Assembly: GCA_947498775.1 (NCBI GenBank)
Contig: CANMLL010000002.1
Span: forward strand, 124,001-188,000
Direction of reading: 5' to 3'
Length of the DNA stretch: 64,000 bases
Source of the DNA: an uncultured Aquimarina sp.
GTDB taxonomy: Bacteria; Bacteroidota; Bacteroidia; Flavobacteriales; Flavobacteriaceae
The notes below the pieces were generated by a model that saw nothing but the letters and a program-made list of their open reading frames with translations, was not told the DNA's origin and did no database searches. Every line of letters begins with the position of its first letter. Position 1 is the stretch's first letter. A program made the translations under genes and the position numbers. This document shows, piece after piece, positions 42,861 to 52,108 of the stretch.

Positions 42861-45800
42861 ATGATTCACTTCTTCGGAAACCAAAACGAGAACGTATTTG
42901 CCGTTCAAACCAATCAAGAAATATCTCAGGAAAACATTAAAAAACTCATTTGGTTATTTGGCAACCAACCTCAACTATCTACGGCGTCTATTGACGCTTT
43001 TTTTGTTGGTCCGCGTGCCGCGATGATCACTCCCTGGAGTACCAATGCTGTTGAAATCACCCAGAATATGGGAATCGAGGGGATTGTTAGAATTGAAGAG
43101 TTCAAATCTGTATCCAAAGACTTTACGGATTTTGACCCTATGCTTTCTCAAAAATATGATAGCCTAAATCAGGATATGTATACCGTAGACATTGAGCCAG
43201 AACCCATTCTTGAAATTGACGATATTGCCGCCTATAATGCTAGCGAAGGACTTGCACTAAGCAATGACGAAATAGCATATCTTGAAGGGATAAGCAAAAA
43301 AATTGGTAGAAAACTTACTGATTCTGAAGTGTTTGGTTTTTCCCAAGTGAATTCAGAACATTGCCGCCACAAAATATTTAACGGTACTTTTATAATTGAT
43401 GGAGAAGAAAAACCTACTTCGTTATTCAAATTAATCAAAAAAACTTCGGAAACGAACCCTAACGATATTGTTTCTGCGTATAAAGATAATGTTGCTTTTA
43501 TAAAAGGACCAAAAGCAACACAATTTGCTCCCAAAACAGCAGATAAGCCTGATTTTTACGAAGAAAAAGAGTTTAACAGTGTAATTTCACTTAAAGCGGA
43601 AACGCATAACTTTCCAACAACTGTAGAACCCTTTAACGGGGCTGCAACAGGCTCTGGAGGTGAAATAAGAGATCGTCTTGCCGGCGGAAAAGGTTCTTTG
43701 CCACTTGCTGGTACTGCTGTGTATATGACTTCCTATTCGCGTTTAGAAGAAAATCGTCCTTGGGAACAAGCTATGAACGAAAGAGATTGGCTATACCAAA
43801 CCCCAATGGATATTCTAATTAAGGCATCCAACGGAGCTTCGGATTTCGGCAACAAGTTTGGACAACCCCTTATTACTGGGTCTGTACTTACGTTTGAACA
43901 TGCAGAATACTTCGACAAGCATAATGGAACTGGGCGTAAATTGGGATTTGACAAAGTAATCATGCAAGCCGGTGGTATAGGCTATGGAAAAGCAGATCAA
44001 GCCATAAAAGCAACGCCAGAAAAAGGAGATAAAATAGTTATTCTAGGTGGTGAAAATTATCGTATTGGTATGGGAGGTGCTGCAGTATCCTCTGCCGACA
44101 CAGGAGAATTTAGTAGTGGTATTGAGTTAAATGCCATACAACGTTCTAACCCAGAAATGCAAAAACGTGCTGCCAATGCCATACGAGGTATGATAGAGAG
44201 TGAAGAAAACACCATAGTCTCTATTCATGACCATGGAGCTGGTGGGCACCTTAATTGCCTTTCAGAATTGGTAGAAGAAACCGGTGGAAAAATTGATCTT
44301 GACAAATTACCGGTTGGCGACCCTACCCTTTCTGCCAAAGAAATTATTGGTAACGAGTCACAGGAGCGTATGGGATTAGTTATTGGGCAAAAAGATATAG
44401 ACACCTTAGAGCGTATTGCAGCGCGTGAGCGTTCACCAATGTATCAGGTAGGTGATGTAACAGGGGATCATCGATTTACTTTCGAGTCAAAAACCAAAGG
44501 AGACAAACCAATGGATCTTGCCCTAGAAGATATGTTTGGCAGTTCTCCTAAAACCATCATGAAAGATCAAACAATCTCTCGTAATTATGATGATCTTAGT
44601 TATTCTGTAAGTGATTTCCAGAAATATCTTGAACAAGTACTACAATTAGAGGCTGTTGCTTGTAAAGACTGGCTTACCAACAAAGTAGATCGTTGCGTAG
44701 GTGGTCGTGTTGCCAAACAACAATGTGCAGGGCCTTTACAATTACCCTTAAATAATTGTGGCGTAATGGCGTTGGATTATACGAGTACAGAAGGTATTGC
44801 CACCAGTATTGGGCACTCCCCTATTTCTGGATTAATTGATCCAGAGGCGGGAAGTAAAAATTCTATCGCCGAAGCACTAACTAATATTGTCTGGGCACCA
44901 CTTAAGGATGGATTGAAATCTGTTTCATTATCTGCCAATTGGATGTGGCCTTGTAAAAATGAAGGGGAAGATGCGCGATTGTATAAAGCGGTAAAAGCAA
45001 TTTCGGATTTTGCGATCGATTTAGGAATCAACGTTCCAACGGGTAAAGACTCTTTATCGATGAAACAAAAATATCCTAATGAAGAAGTTATAGCTCCAGG
45101 TACCGTAATTATTTCGGCTGCTGCCAATTGTGATGATATCAATAAGATAGTAGAGCCCGTATTACAAAAAAATGGTGGAGATATCTACTACATTAACCTT
45201 TCCAATGACAAACACAAATTAGGAGGTTCTTCATTTGCACAAACAGTAAACAAAATTGGGTCTGAAGCACCAACCATAAATGATGCGAATACTTTTAAAA
45301 AGACCTTCAATGTTATTCAAGATCTGATTAGGAAAAATAAGATTGTAGCTGGTCATGATGTTGCATCCGGTGGACTAATCACAACACTTTTAGAATTGTG
45401 TTTTGCAGAGGTGAATCTTGGCGCTCAATTGGATCTTACAAACATTAAAGAATCAGATTCTATAAAGTTATTATTTGCAGAAAATTCTGGAATTGTTTTT
45501 CAAAGTGCTCTTAATTCAGATATTGAATCTGTTCTAGAAGAAAACGCCATTCAATTTTTCAACATAGGAAAAGCAAAAGAAGGTAATACCCTATCGATTA
45601 AAAATGTAGATGATTCTTTCAATTTAAATATTGAAGAATTAAGAAACACCTGGTACAAAACATCATATTTGTTGGATCAAAAACAAACAGCCAATAATTT
45701 AGCCAATGACAGGTTTGAAAATTTCGCAAAGCAGCCTTTGCAGTTTGAATTTCCCATCCATTTTATGGGAAGAAAACCTTTGTTCGATGACTCAACACCC

Positions 45801-46547
45801 AGGCCGAAAGCTGCTATTATTCGTGAAAAAGGAAGCAATTCTGAACGCGAAATGGCCAATGCCATGTATCTGGCAGGTTTTGATGTTAAAGATGTGCACA
45901 TGACCGATTTGATTTCTGGTAGAGAAACGTTAGAAGATATTCAATTTATTGGTGCAGTTGGTGGTTTTTCTAATAGTGATGTTTTAGGTTCTGCCAAAGG
46001 ATGGGCCGGAGCTTTTTTGTATAATGAAAAGGCCAATACAGCACTTAAAAACTTCTTCAAACGAGAAGATACCCTTTCTGTTGGGATTTGCAATGGTTGC
46101 CAATTGTTTATGGAACTTGAAGTTATTAACCCAGAACACAAAGTACACGGGAAACTTATTCATAACGAGTCTCATAAACACGAAAGCGGATTTACTTCGG
46201 TTAAAATACAAGAGAATAACTCGGTAATGTTATCAACGTTGGCAGGAAGTACATTAGGTGTTTGGATTTCTCATGGAGAAGGAAAGTTCAATCTTCCGCT
46301 TCCTGAGGACCAGTATAGCATTGTTGCAAAATATGGATATCGGGAGTACCCAGCCAATCCAAATGGATCTGATTATAATACTGCTATGATGAGTGATAAA
46401 ACGGGACGTCACTTGGTGATGATGCCACATATCGAACGTTCTATTTTTCAATGGAACTGGGCTCACTATCCTAAAGGTAGACGTGATGAAGTATCTCCCT
46501 GGATAGAAGCTTTTGTAAACGCCAGAAAGTGGATCGAAAATAAGTAG
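42861..46547 (+). CDS. purL: Phosphoribosylformylglycinamidine synthase, single-chain form
   Basis: 1228 residues. Converts FGAR and glutamine to FGAM in purine synthesis. Order: N-terminal PurS-like domain, two AIRS-type ATP-binding halves (EHCRHKIF, LKAETHNFPTTVEPFNGAATGSGGEIRD, later VPTGKDSLSMKQKY), and a C-terminal glutaminase with the nucleophile in VGICNGCQLFMEL and catalytic His-Glu in PHIERSIFQWNW. This is the large type found in Proteobacteria and many Bacteroidetes. The ATG at 42861 gives MIHFFGNQ, the common start; the TTG at 42825 lies in the promoter. Confidence 0.96.
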   Translation: MIHFFGNQNENVFAVQTNQEISQENIKKLIWLFGNQPQLSTASIDAFFVGPRAAMITPWSTNAVEITQNMGIEGIVRIEEFKSVSKDFTDFDPMLSQKYDSLNQDMYTVDIEPEPILEIDDIAAYNASEGLALSNDEIAYLEGISKKIGRKLTDSEVFGFSQVNSEHCRHKIFNGTFIIDGEEKPTSLFKLIKKTSETNPNDIVSAYKDNVAFIKGPKATQFAPKTADKPDFYEEKEFNSVISLKAETHNFPTTVEPFNGAATGSGGEIRDRLAGGKGSLPLAGTAVYMTSYSRLEENRPWEQAMNERDWLYQTPMDILIKASNGASDFGNKFGQPLITGSVLTFEHAEYFDKHNGTGRKLGFDKVIMQAGGIGYGKADQAIKATPEKGDKIVILGGENYRIGMGGAAVSSADTGEFSSGIELNAIQRSNPEMQKRAANAIRGMIESEENTIVSIHDHGAGGHLNCLSELVEETGGKIDLDKLPVGDPTLSAKEIIGNESQERMGLVIGQKDIDTLERIAARERSPMYQVGDVTGDHRFTFESKTKGDKPMDLALEDMFGSSPKTIMKDQTISRNYDDLSYSVSDFQKYLEQVLQLEAVACKDWLTNKVDRCVGGRVAKQQCAGPLQLPLNNCGVMALDYTSTEGIATSIGHSPISGLIDPEAGSKNSIAEALTNIVWAPLKDGLKSVSLSANWMWPCKNEGEDARLYKAVKAISDFAIDLGINVPTGKDSLSMKQKYPNEEVIAPGTVIISAAANCDDINKIVEPVLQKNGGDIYYINLSNDKHKLGGSSFAQTVNKIGSEAPTINDANTFKKTFNVIQDLIRKNKIVAGHDVASGGLITTLLELCFAEVNLGAQLDLTNIKESDSIKLLFAENSGIVFQSALNSDIESVLEENAIQFFNIGKAKEGNTLSIKNVDDSFNLNIEELRNTWYKTSYLLDQKQTANNLANDRFENFAKQPLQFEFPIHFMGRKPLFDDSTPRPKAAIIREKGSNSEREMANAMYLAGFDVKDVHMTDLISGRETLEDIQFIGAVGGFSNSDVLGSAKGWAGAFLYNEKANTALKNFFKREDTLSVGICNGCQLFMELEVINPEHKVHGKLIHNESHKHESGFTSVKIQENNSVMLSTLAGSTLGVWISHGEGKFNLPLPEDQYSIVAKYGYREYPANPNGSDYNTAMMSDKTGRHLVMMPHIERSIFQWNWAHYPKGRRDEVSPWIEAFVNARKWIENK

Positions 46548-46677
46548 TTGATTTTCTTTTGTTTATGCAAACATAAATCCATACACTGTTTTCCTGGATA
46601 GATGCTAGTGCATAATGTCATAAAATGATCTTTTTAATGTCTGGATCAAAAATATATTAACAAAAACAATAAAATAT

Positions 46678-46710
46678 TAAGGAGTTATCAAATTAGAGCT
46701 CCTTTTTTTA
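46678..46710 (+). terminator. Probable terminator of purL
   Basis: AAGGAG (46679-46684) can pair with CTCCTT (46699-46704) ahead of seven T residues. The stem is short with a large loop, so this is tentative. Confidence 0.5.
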
Positions 46711-46720
46711 TATATTAGAG

Positions 46721-46769
46721 TTGCGTATTATCAGATTTTTTATAATTTGCAAAACTATGCACGCATAGT
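46721..46769 (+). promoter_or_regulatory. Promoter and MarR-type operator of the acyl-CoA ligase gene
   Basis: TTG at 46721-46723 and a TAATTTG -7-like box at 46743-46749 are followed by a perfect palindrome: ACTATGC (46754-46760), AC, GCATAGT (46763-46769). It sits at the expected transcription start and matches the palindrome upstream of the MarR gene (core TATGC-NN-GCATA). Confidence 0.6.
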
Positions 46770-46820
46770 AGTTTTTTAACGTATCAAAAAACCGCTGAAG
46801 AAATTATTTTAAAACAACTT

Positions 46821-48593
46821 ATGACGACAATTACTAGACTATTTGATTTTCCACACTATCAACTAAAAAAATTCAATTTAGACAAGGCTTTAATAACAAA
46901 ATATGATGGTGAATGGGTTGCCACATCCTCTGTAGAATATGTAGAAAAAGCAAACCAAATTAGTCGTGGTCTGCTAAAATTAGGAGTAAAACCTAATGAT
47001 AAAGTAGCAATTATATCTTCTAATAATAGAACCGAATGGAATATTACGGATATTGGAGTTCTTCAAATTGGAGCACAAGATGTGCCTATTTATCCAACTA
47101 TATCACAAGAAGATTATGAATATGTTTTAAATCACTCAGAATCTGTTTACTGTTTTGTTTCAGATGAAGAAGTATATCAAAAAGTTAAAAACATTCAGGA
47201 TAACGTACCATCTTTAAAAGAAATATATTCTTATAATGATGTAAAAGGATGTAAAAGCTGGAACGAAGTTCTAGAACTTGGTAAGGATGATAGCAACCAG
47301 GAAGAAGTAGAAAAAATTATGGCCTCTATAAAGGAAGAGGATCTTGCTACTTTAATCTATACTTCTGGTACTACTGGTCGACCTAAAGGCGTTATGCTTA
47401 GCCACAAAAATATTGTAAGCAATGCCATAGCAAGTTCTACAAGATTTCCTCTAGAAAGTGGAAAAAGTAAAGCCTTAAGTTTTTTACCGGTATGTCATAT
47501 TTATGAAAGGATGACCATGTATTTTTATCAATACTGCGGTGTATCTATTTATTTTGCAGAATCTCTCGAAACGATAAGTGACAACTTAAAAGAAGTGAAG
47601 CCAGATGTGATGACGGCCGTACCAAGGTTGCTTGAAAAAGTGTATGATAAAATTATTGCCAAAGGTGCAGATCTTACCGGAATCAAAAAGAAACTTTTCT
47701 TTTGGGCCGTAGAGTTAGGGTTGAAATATGAACCTTATGGTGCTAATGGCTGGTTATATGAAAAGAAATTAGGTATCGCCAGAAAACTTATTTTCAGCAA
47801 ATGGCAAGAGGCACTAGGAAATAATATGAAAGTAATTGCCTCAGGAAGTGCTGCATTGCAACCAAGATTAGCAAGAGTATTTAATGCTGCCGGGCTTCCT
47901 GTAATGGAAGGATATGGTCTTACGGAAACTTCTCCGGTTATTTCGGTTAATGATGTAAGAAACAAAGGGTTCAAAATTGGAACCGTTGGAAAAATGTTAC
48001 CTAACACAGAAGTTAAAATTGCCGAGGACGGTGAAATTTTGATTAAAGGTCCTCAGGTAATGCAAGGATATTATAAAGACGAAGAAAAAACCAAAGAGGC
48101 TTTAAAAGATGGATATTTTCATACTGGTGATATCGGAGAAGTGGATAGCGATGGCTTCTTGAGAATTACAGATCGTAAAAAAGAAATGTTCAAAACTTCT
48201 GGAGGTAAATATGTAGCACCTCAACTTATAGAAAACGCAATGAAACAATCACGTTTTATTGAACAAATTATGGTGATTGGTGAAGGAGAAAAGATGCCGG
48301 CTGCTTTTATACAACCTAATTTCGAATTTTTACAAGATTGGGCACAACGAAAAGGCCTTCAGGTAGGAGATTCGCTGGCAGAAATCGTTTCTAACCAAAC
48401 CGTAATTGACCGTTACCAAGAAGAGATAGATGAACACAACGAAAAATTTGGTAAATGGGAACGAGTAAAGAAGTTCGAACTTACTTCAGATGAGTGGAGC
48501 ATCGATGCTGGTCACCTTACTCCTACTATGAAACTAAGAAGGAAAATAATTAAGGAAAAATATAAAGATTTATATTCTAAAATTTATGGCTAA
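46821..48593 (+). CDS. fadD: Long-chain fatty-acid-CoA ligase
   Basis: 590 residues, AMP-forming. P-loop-like LIYTSGTTGRPKGVMLSHKN, the YGLTETSPVIS motif, GEILIKGPQVMQGYYKDEEKT, HTGDIGEVDSDGFLRITDRKKEMFKTSGGKYVAP. It resembles the FadD15-type ligases of long acyl chains. It activates fatty acids as acyl-CoA for the beta-oxidation enzymes encoded downstream. A palindromic operator shared with the following MarR gene lies at its promoter. It ends at a strong terminator, so it is a separate transcript from the cluster that follows. Confidence 0.92.
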   Translation: MTTITRLFDFPHYQLKKFNLDKALITKYDGEWVATSSVEYVEKANQISRGLLKLGVKPNDKVAIISSNNRTEWNITDIGVLQIGAQDVPIYPTISQEDYEYVLNHSESVYCFVSDEEVYQKVKNIQDNVPSLKEIYSYNDVKGCKSWNEVLELGKDDSNQEEVEKIMASIKEEDLATLIYTSGTTGRPKGVMLSHKNIVSNAIASSTRFPLESGKSKALSFLPVCHIYERMTMYFYQYCGVSIYFAESLETISDNLKEVKPDVMTAVPRLLEKVYDKIIAKGADLTGIKKKLFFWAVELGLKYEPYGANGWLYEKKLGIARKLIFSKWQEALGNNMKVIASGSAALQPRLARVFNAAGLPVMEGYGLTETSPVISVNDVRNKGFKIGTVGKMLPNTEVKIAEDGEILIKGPQVMQGYYKDEEKTKEALKDGYFHTGDIGEVDSDGFLRITDRKKEMFKTSGGKYVAPQLIENAMKQSRFIEQIMVIGEGEKMPAAFIQPNFEFLQDWAQRKGLQVGDSLAEIVSNQTVIDRYQEEIDEHNEKFGKWERVKKFELTSDEWSIDAGHLTPTMKLRRKIIKEKYKDLYSKIYG

Positions 48594-48646
48594 TTCAATT
48601 CACTGATTACAATAGCATATGCACATAGGCTTAACTATAAATCAGT

Positions 48647-48676
48647 AAACTCCTCATTTTATGAGGAGTTTTTTTA
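48647..48676 (+). terminator. Terminator of the acyl-CoA ligase gene
   Basis: An 11-bp perfect stem (AAACTCCTCAT at 48647-48657, ATGAGGAGTTT at 48661-48671) with a 3-nt loop, followed by T residues. Confidence 0.9.
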
Positions 48677-48730
48677 TTAATTCACCAGAAAAATGTAACT
48701 TACTTCAAATAATCATAAATTTATACATTA

Positions 48731-48752
48731 TTTATTATGCGTGCATAATAAA
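48731..48752. promoter_or_regulatory. MarR operator, 22-bp palindrome with perfect 10-bp arms
   Basis: Arms TTTATTATGC (48731-48740) and GCATAATAAA (48743-48752) with a GT spacer. It lies 8 bp before a TACCTTTA -7-like box (48760-48767), so a bound protein would block transcription. The core TATGC-NN-GCATA is shared with the ligase promoter. Confidence 0.7.
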
Positions 48753-48787
48753 TTTTTCTTACCTTTACCTTCACAATTATATTTTGA

Positions 48788-49243
48788 ATGAGGGAAAAAA
48801 CAATTGATTATGCGCTTAGGGCTACCTGGATGGCAGTTGCTAAGATGTATAATGAAGAGGCAAGTAAAAAAGGAAGTACAATGGCAACAGGTTTTGCGTT
48901 GCTTAGTATTGATCCAGAAAATGGTACTCCGTCCACTTCATTAGGCCCCAAAATGGGGATGGAAGCCACGAGCTTATCACGCACTTTGAAAACCATGGAA
49001 GAAAAAGGGTTGATTTTCAGAAAGAAAAATCCCCATGATGGCCGCGGTGTACTGATCTATTTAACTCCGTTTGGTGTTGAAATGAGAAATTTTTCAAAAG
49101 AAGTAGTTTTTACTTTTGATAGTGCCGTAAAAAAACATATTCCGAATGAAAAATTGGAGACCTTCTTAGAGGTATTCCAAATGATTAATGATTTAATTGC
49201 TTCTAAAAAAGTTTACACAAAACAAGAATCTATAAAACCTTAA
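48788..49243 (+). CDS. MarR family transcriptional regulator of fatty-acid oxidation (likely)
   Basis: 151 residues. Winged-helix region with LGPKMGMEATSLSRTLKTMEEKGLIFRKKNPHDGRGVLIYLTPFG, flanked by dimerisation helices. The gene starts the fatty-acid oxidation operon and ends 17 bp before the FadN-type gene. A strong palindrome precedes it and a related one precedes the ligase gene, so it probably represses both, with acyl-CoA or fatty acid as inducer. The ligand is inference by analogy. Confidence 0.9.
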   Translation: MREKTIDYALRATWMAVAKMYNEEASKKGSTMATGFALLSIDPENGTPSTSLGPKMGMEATSLSRTLKTMEEKGLIFRKKNPHDGRGVLIYLTPFGVEMRNFSKEVVFTFDSAVKKHIPNEKLETFLEVFQMINDLIASKKVYTKQESIKP

Positions 49244-49260
49244 CAACTCTAAGTTAAAAA

Positions 49261-51666
49261 ATGAAAAGAACCATTAAAAAAGTTGCAGTCGTCGGGTCGG
49301 GAATTATGGGATCCGGTATTGCATGCCACTTCGCTAATATCGGTGTCGAAGTGTTGTTATTAGATATCGTTCCCCGAGAACTAAACGACAAAGAAAAAGC
49401 AAAGGGGCTTACCCTTGAAAGCAAAGTAGTACGCAATCGGTTGGTTAACGATTCTCTTACCGCTTCTCTTAAATCCAAACCTTCTCCCATTTACCATCAA
49501 AAATTTGCAAATCGCATCACTACAGGTAACCTTGAAGATGATATTGCAAAAGTTGCCGATGTAGATTGGATTATTGAGGTTGTTGTAGAAAGACTAGACA
49601 TTAAAAAGTTAGTTTTTGAAAACCTTGAAAAACATAGAACTCCTGGTACATTAATCACTTCAAATACTTCAGGAATTCCTATTAAATTCATGAGTGAAGG
49701 AAGAAGTGAAGATTTTCAGAAACATTTCTGTGGAACGCACTTCTTTAACCCCGCTCGTTACCTAAAATTATTTGAAATCATTCCTGGACCTCAAACTTCT
49801 CAGGAAGTATTGGATTTCTTGAATAGTTATGGTGAACAATATTTAGGAAAAACATCAGTAATAGCTAAAGACACACCTGCCTTTATTGGGAACAGAATTG
49901 GTATCTTCAGCATTATGAGTTTATTCCATATGGTAAAAGATATGGGACTTACTATTGAAGAAGTTGATAAACTAACAGGTCCTGTTATTGGACGCCCTAA
50001 ATCAGCTACTTTCCGTACGGTAGATGTAGTAGGATTAGACACCTTGGTTCATGTTGCCAATGGTATTGCCGAGAACTGTCCAGATGACGAACGTCATGAA
50101 TTGTTTAAACTCCCTGATTTCATCAATACGATGATGGAAAACAAATGGTTAGGAAGTAAAACAAGACAAGGGTTTTATAAAAAGAATGTATCTGCCGAAG
50201 GCAAAAAAGAAATCCTTTCTTTAGATCTGGATACATTAGAATATAGAGGTAGTAAAAGAGCCTCCTTCCCTACGCTGGAAATGACTAAAACCATTGATAA
50301 GGTTGTAGATCGTTTTAAAGTATTGGTTTCTGGAAAAGACAAAGCGGGAGAATTTTATCGTAAAAACCTTTCGGCTCTTTTCGCTTACGTTTCAAATCGT
50401 ATTCCTGAAATCACAGACGATCTATATAAGATCGATGATGCCATGAAAGCAGGATTTGGTTGGGAACACGGGCCATTCCAGATTTGGGATGCCGTAGGAG
50501 TTGAAAAAGGTATCGAAATGATGAAAGCTGAAGGTTATGAACCTGCAGCTTGGGTAAATGATATGATAACATCAGGAAGTACTTCTTTCTATGCTGTAAA
50601 AGAAGGAGCAACCTTTTATTATGATATCCCTAAAAAAGAACAAGTAAAAGTACCCGGACAAGATGCGTTTATTATCCTTGATAATATCCGTGAATCTTCT
50701 CAGGTATTCAAAAATAGTGGTGTTGTTGTAGAAGATCTTGGTGACGGAATCCTTAATGTAGAATTCCAAAGCAAGATGAACACCATTGGTGGAGATGTAT
50801 TAGCCGGACTTAATAAAGCTATCGACATTGCCGAGAAAGATTTTCAAGGATTGGTTGTTGGTAATCAAGCAGCAAATTTCTCTGTAGGTGCCAATATCGG
50901 AATGATCTTTATGATGGCCGTAGAACAGGAATATGATGAGCTTAATATGGCTATCAAATATTTCCAGGACTCTATGATGCGTATGCGCTATTCTTCTATC
51001 CCAACAGTAGTCGCTCCACACGGAATGGCACTAGGAGGTGGATGTGAAATCTCACTTCATGCTGATAAAGTAGTTGCGGCGGCAGAAACATATATGGGAC
51101 TTGTTGAATTTGGTGTAGGTGTGATCCCCGGTGGTGGTGGATCTAAAGAAATGGCATTAAGAGCTTCAGATCTATTCAAGAAAGGTGATGTAGAGCTTAA
51201 CGTTCTTCAGGAACACTTCTTAACAATTGGTATGGCCAAAGTATCAACTTCAGCTTATGAAGCTTTTGATACAAACCTACTTCAAAAAGGAAAAGATATT
51301 GTTGTTGTGAATAAAGATCGCCAGATTGCTACTGCCAAGGCCTATGCAAAATTAATGGCCGAACAAGGATATACACAACCAGTACGCCGCAAAGATATCA
51401 AGGTACTTGGTAAACAAGCGCTTGGTATGTTCTTAGTAGGTACAGATGCTATGGAGGCTAGTCGATATATTTCTGAGCACGATCATAAAATTGCCAATAA
51501 ACTTGGATATGTAATGGCTGGTGGAGATTTATCAGAGCCAACACTAGTGACAGAACAATACTTATTAGATCTAGAAAGAGAAGCTTTCTTATCTCTTTGC
51601 ACAGAACGTAAAACATTGGAGCGTATCGAGCATATGTTGAAAAGAGGGAAACCATTACGTAATTAG
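49261..51666 (+). CDS. fadN: 3-Hydroxyacyl-CoA dehydrogenase / enoyl-CoA hydratase fusion (FadN type)
   Basis: 801 residues. The dehydrogenase comes first (Rossmann loop VGSGIMGSGIACHFANIGV, then the NTSGIPI and CGTHFFNPARYLKLFEII segments), followed by two C-terminal dehydrogenase helical domains and a crotonase domain at about 500-690 with oxyanion segments GANIGMIF and HGMALGGGCEISLHADKV. This order is that of FadN, the reverse of E. coli FadB. It performs hydration and NAD-dependent oxidation in beta-oxidation. It lies 17 bp after the MarR gene. Confidence 0.94.
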   Translation: MKRTIKKVAVVGSGIMGSGIACHFANIGVEVLLLDIVPRELNDKEKAKGLTLESKVVRNRLVNDSLTASLKSKPSPIYHQKFANRITTGNLEDDIAKVADVDWIIEVVVERLDIKKLVFENLEKHRTPGTLITSNTSGIPIKFMSEGRSEDFQKHFCGTHFFNPARYLKLFEIIPGPQTSQEVLDFLNSYGEQYLGKTSVIAKDTPAFIGNRIGIFSIMSLFHMVKDMGLTIEEVDKLTGPVIGRPKSATFRTVDVVGLDTLVHVANGIAENCPDDERHELFKLPDFINTMMENKWLGSKTRQGFYKKNVSAEGKKEILSLDLDTLEYRGSKRASFPTLEMTKTIDKVVDRFKVLVSGKDKAGEFYRKNLSALFAYVSNRIPEITDDLYKIDDAMKAGFGWEHGPFQIWDAVGVEKGIEMMKAEGYEPAAWVNDMITSGSTSFYAVKEGATFYYDIPKKEQVKVPGQDAFIILDNIRESSQVFKNSGVVVEDLGDGILNVEFQSKMNTIGGDVLAGLNKAIDIAEKDFQGLVVGNQAANFSVGANIGMIFMMAVEQEYDELNMAIKYFQDSMMRMRYSSIPTVVAPHGMALGGGCEISLHADKVVAAAETYMGLVEFGVGVIPGGGGSKEMALRASDLFKKGDVELNVLQEHFLTIGMAKVSTSAYEAFDTNLLQKGKDIVVVNKDRQIATAKAYAKLMAEQGYTQPVRRKDIKVLGKQALGMFLVGTDAMEASRYISEHDHKIANKLGYVMAGGDLSEPTLVTEQYLLDLEREAFLSLCTERKTLERIEHMLKRGKPLRN

Positions 51667-51671
51667 AATTG

Positions 51672-52094
51672 AGATTTTAGTATTGAGTAATTAGATAATT
51701 CAGGAACAATGCACAAAGTAAAAGAATTAAAAATATGGAAAAAGTCAATTTCATTGGCAAAATCTATATATCTGCTTACTGAAGAGCTCCCATCTGATGA
51801 AAAATATGGATTAGTTTCTCAAATAAAACGTAGTGCAATTTCAATTTCTTCTAACATCGCTGAAGGTGCTGGAAGAAATTCTAACAAAGAATTTAAACAT
51901 TTTTTGAGTATTGCAAATGGCTCTGCTTATGAACTTCAGACACAATTGATATTAATCATGGAACTCGATCTTTTATCCAAAGAAAAAGTTCAACCAACTA
52001 TTGATTTATTAACTGAAATTCAGAAAATGAATTATTCATTACAAAAAAGCATAGAAAGCAAATTCTCAGTACTCAATACTAATATCTAAAATCT
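51672..52094. mobile_element. Intervening-sequence-like cassette 1: four-helix-bundle gene with flanking inverted repeat
   Basis: Arms AGATTTTAG+TATTGAGTA (51672-51689) and TACTCAATA+CTAAAATCT (52070-52078, 52086-52094) pair over 18 bp with a 7-nt bulge, enclosing a four-helix-bundle gene between fadN and fadA. The plan resembles 23S rRNA intervening sequences. Mobility is inferred, not shown. Confidence 0.5.
51709..52089 (+). CDS. Four-helix bundle protein (23S rRNA intervening-sequence protein family)
   Basis: 126 residues with KVKELKIWKKSISLAKSIYLLTEELPSDEKYGLVSQIKRSAISISSNIAEGAGRNSNKEFKHFLSIANGSAYELQTQL broken over four amphipathic helices; the SISSNIAEG and FLSIANGS motifs are diagnostic. 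Homologues lie in 23S rRNA intervening sequences or as scattered single genes; biochemical role unknown. It interrupts the fatty-acid operon and is bracketed by an inverted repeat whose right arm overlaps its stop codon. Confidence 0.9.
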   Translation: MHKVKELKIWKKSISLAKSIYLLTEELPSDEKYGLVSQIKRSAISISSNIAEGAGRNSNKEFKHFLSIANGSAYELQTQLILIMELDLLSKEKVQPTIDLLTEIQKMNYSLQKSIESKFSVLNTNI

Positions 52095-52108
52095 ATATAA
52101 TAATAAAA

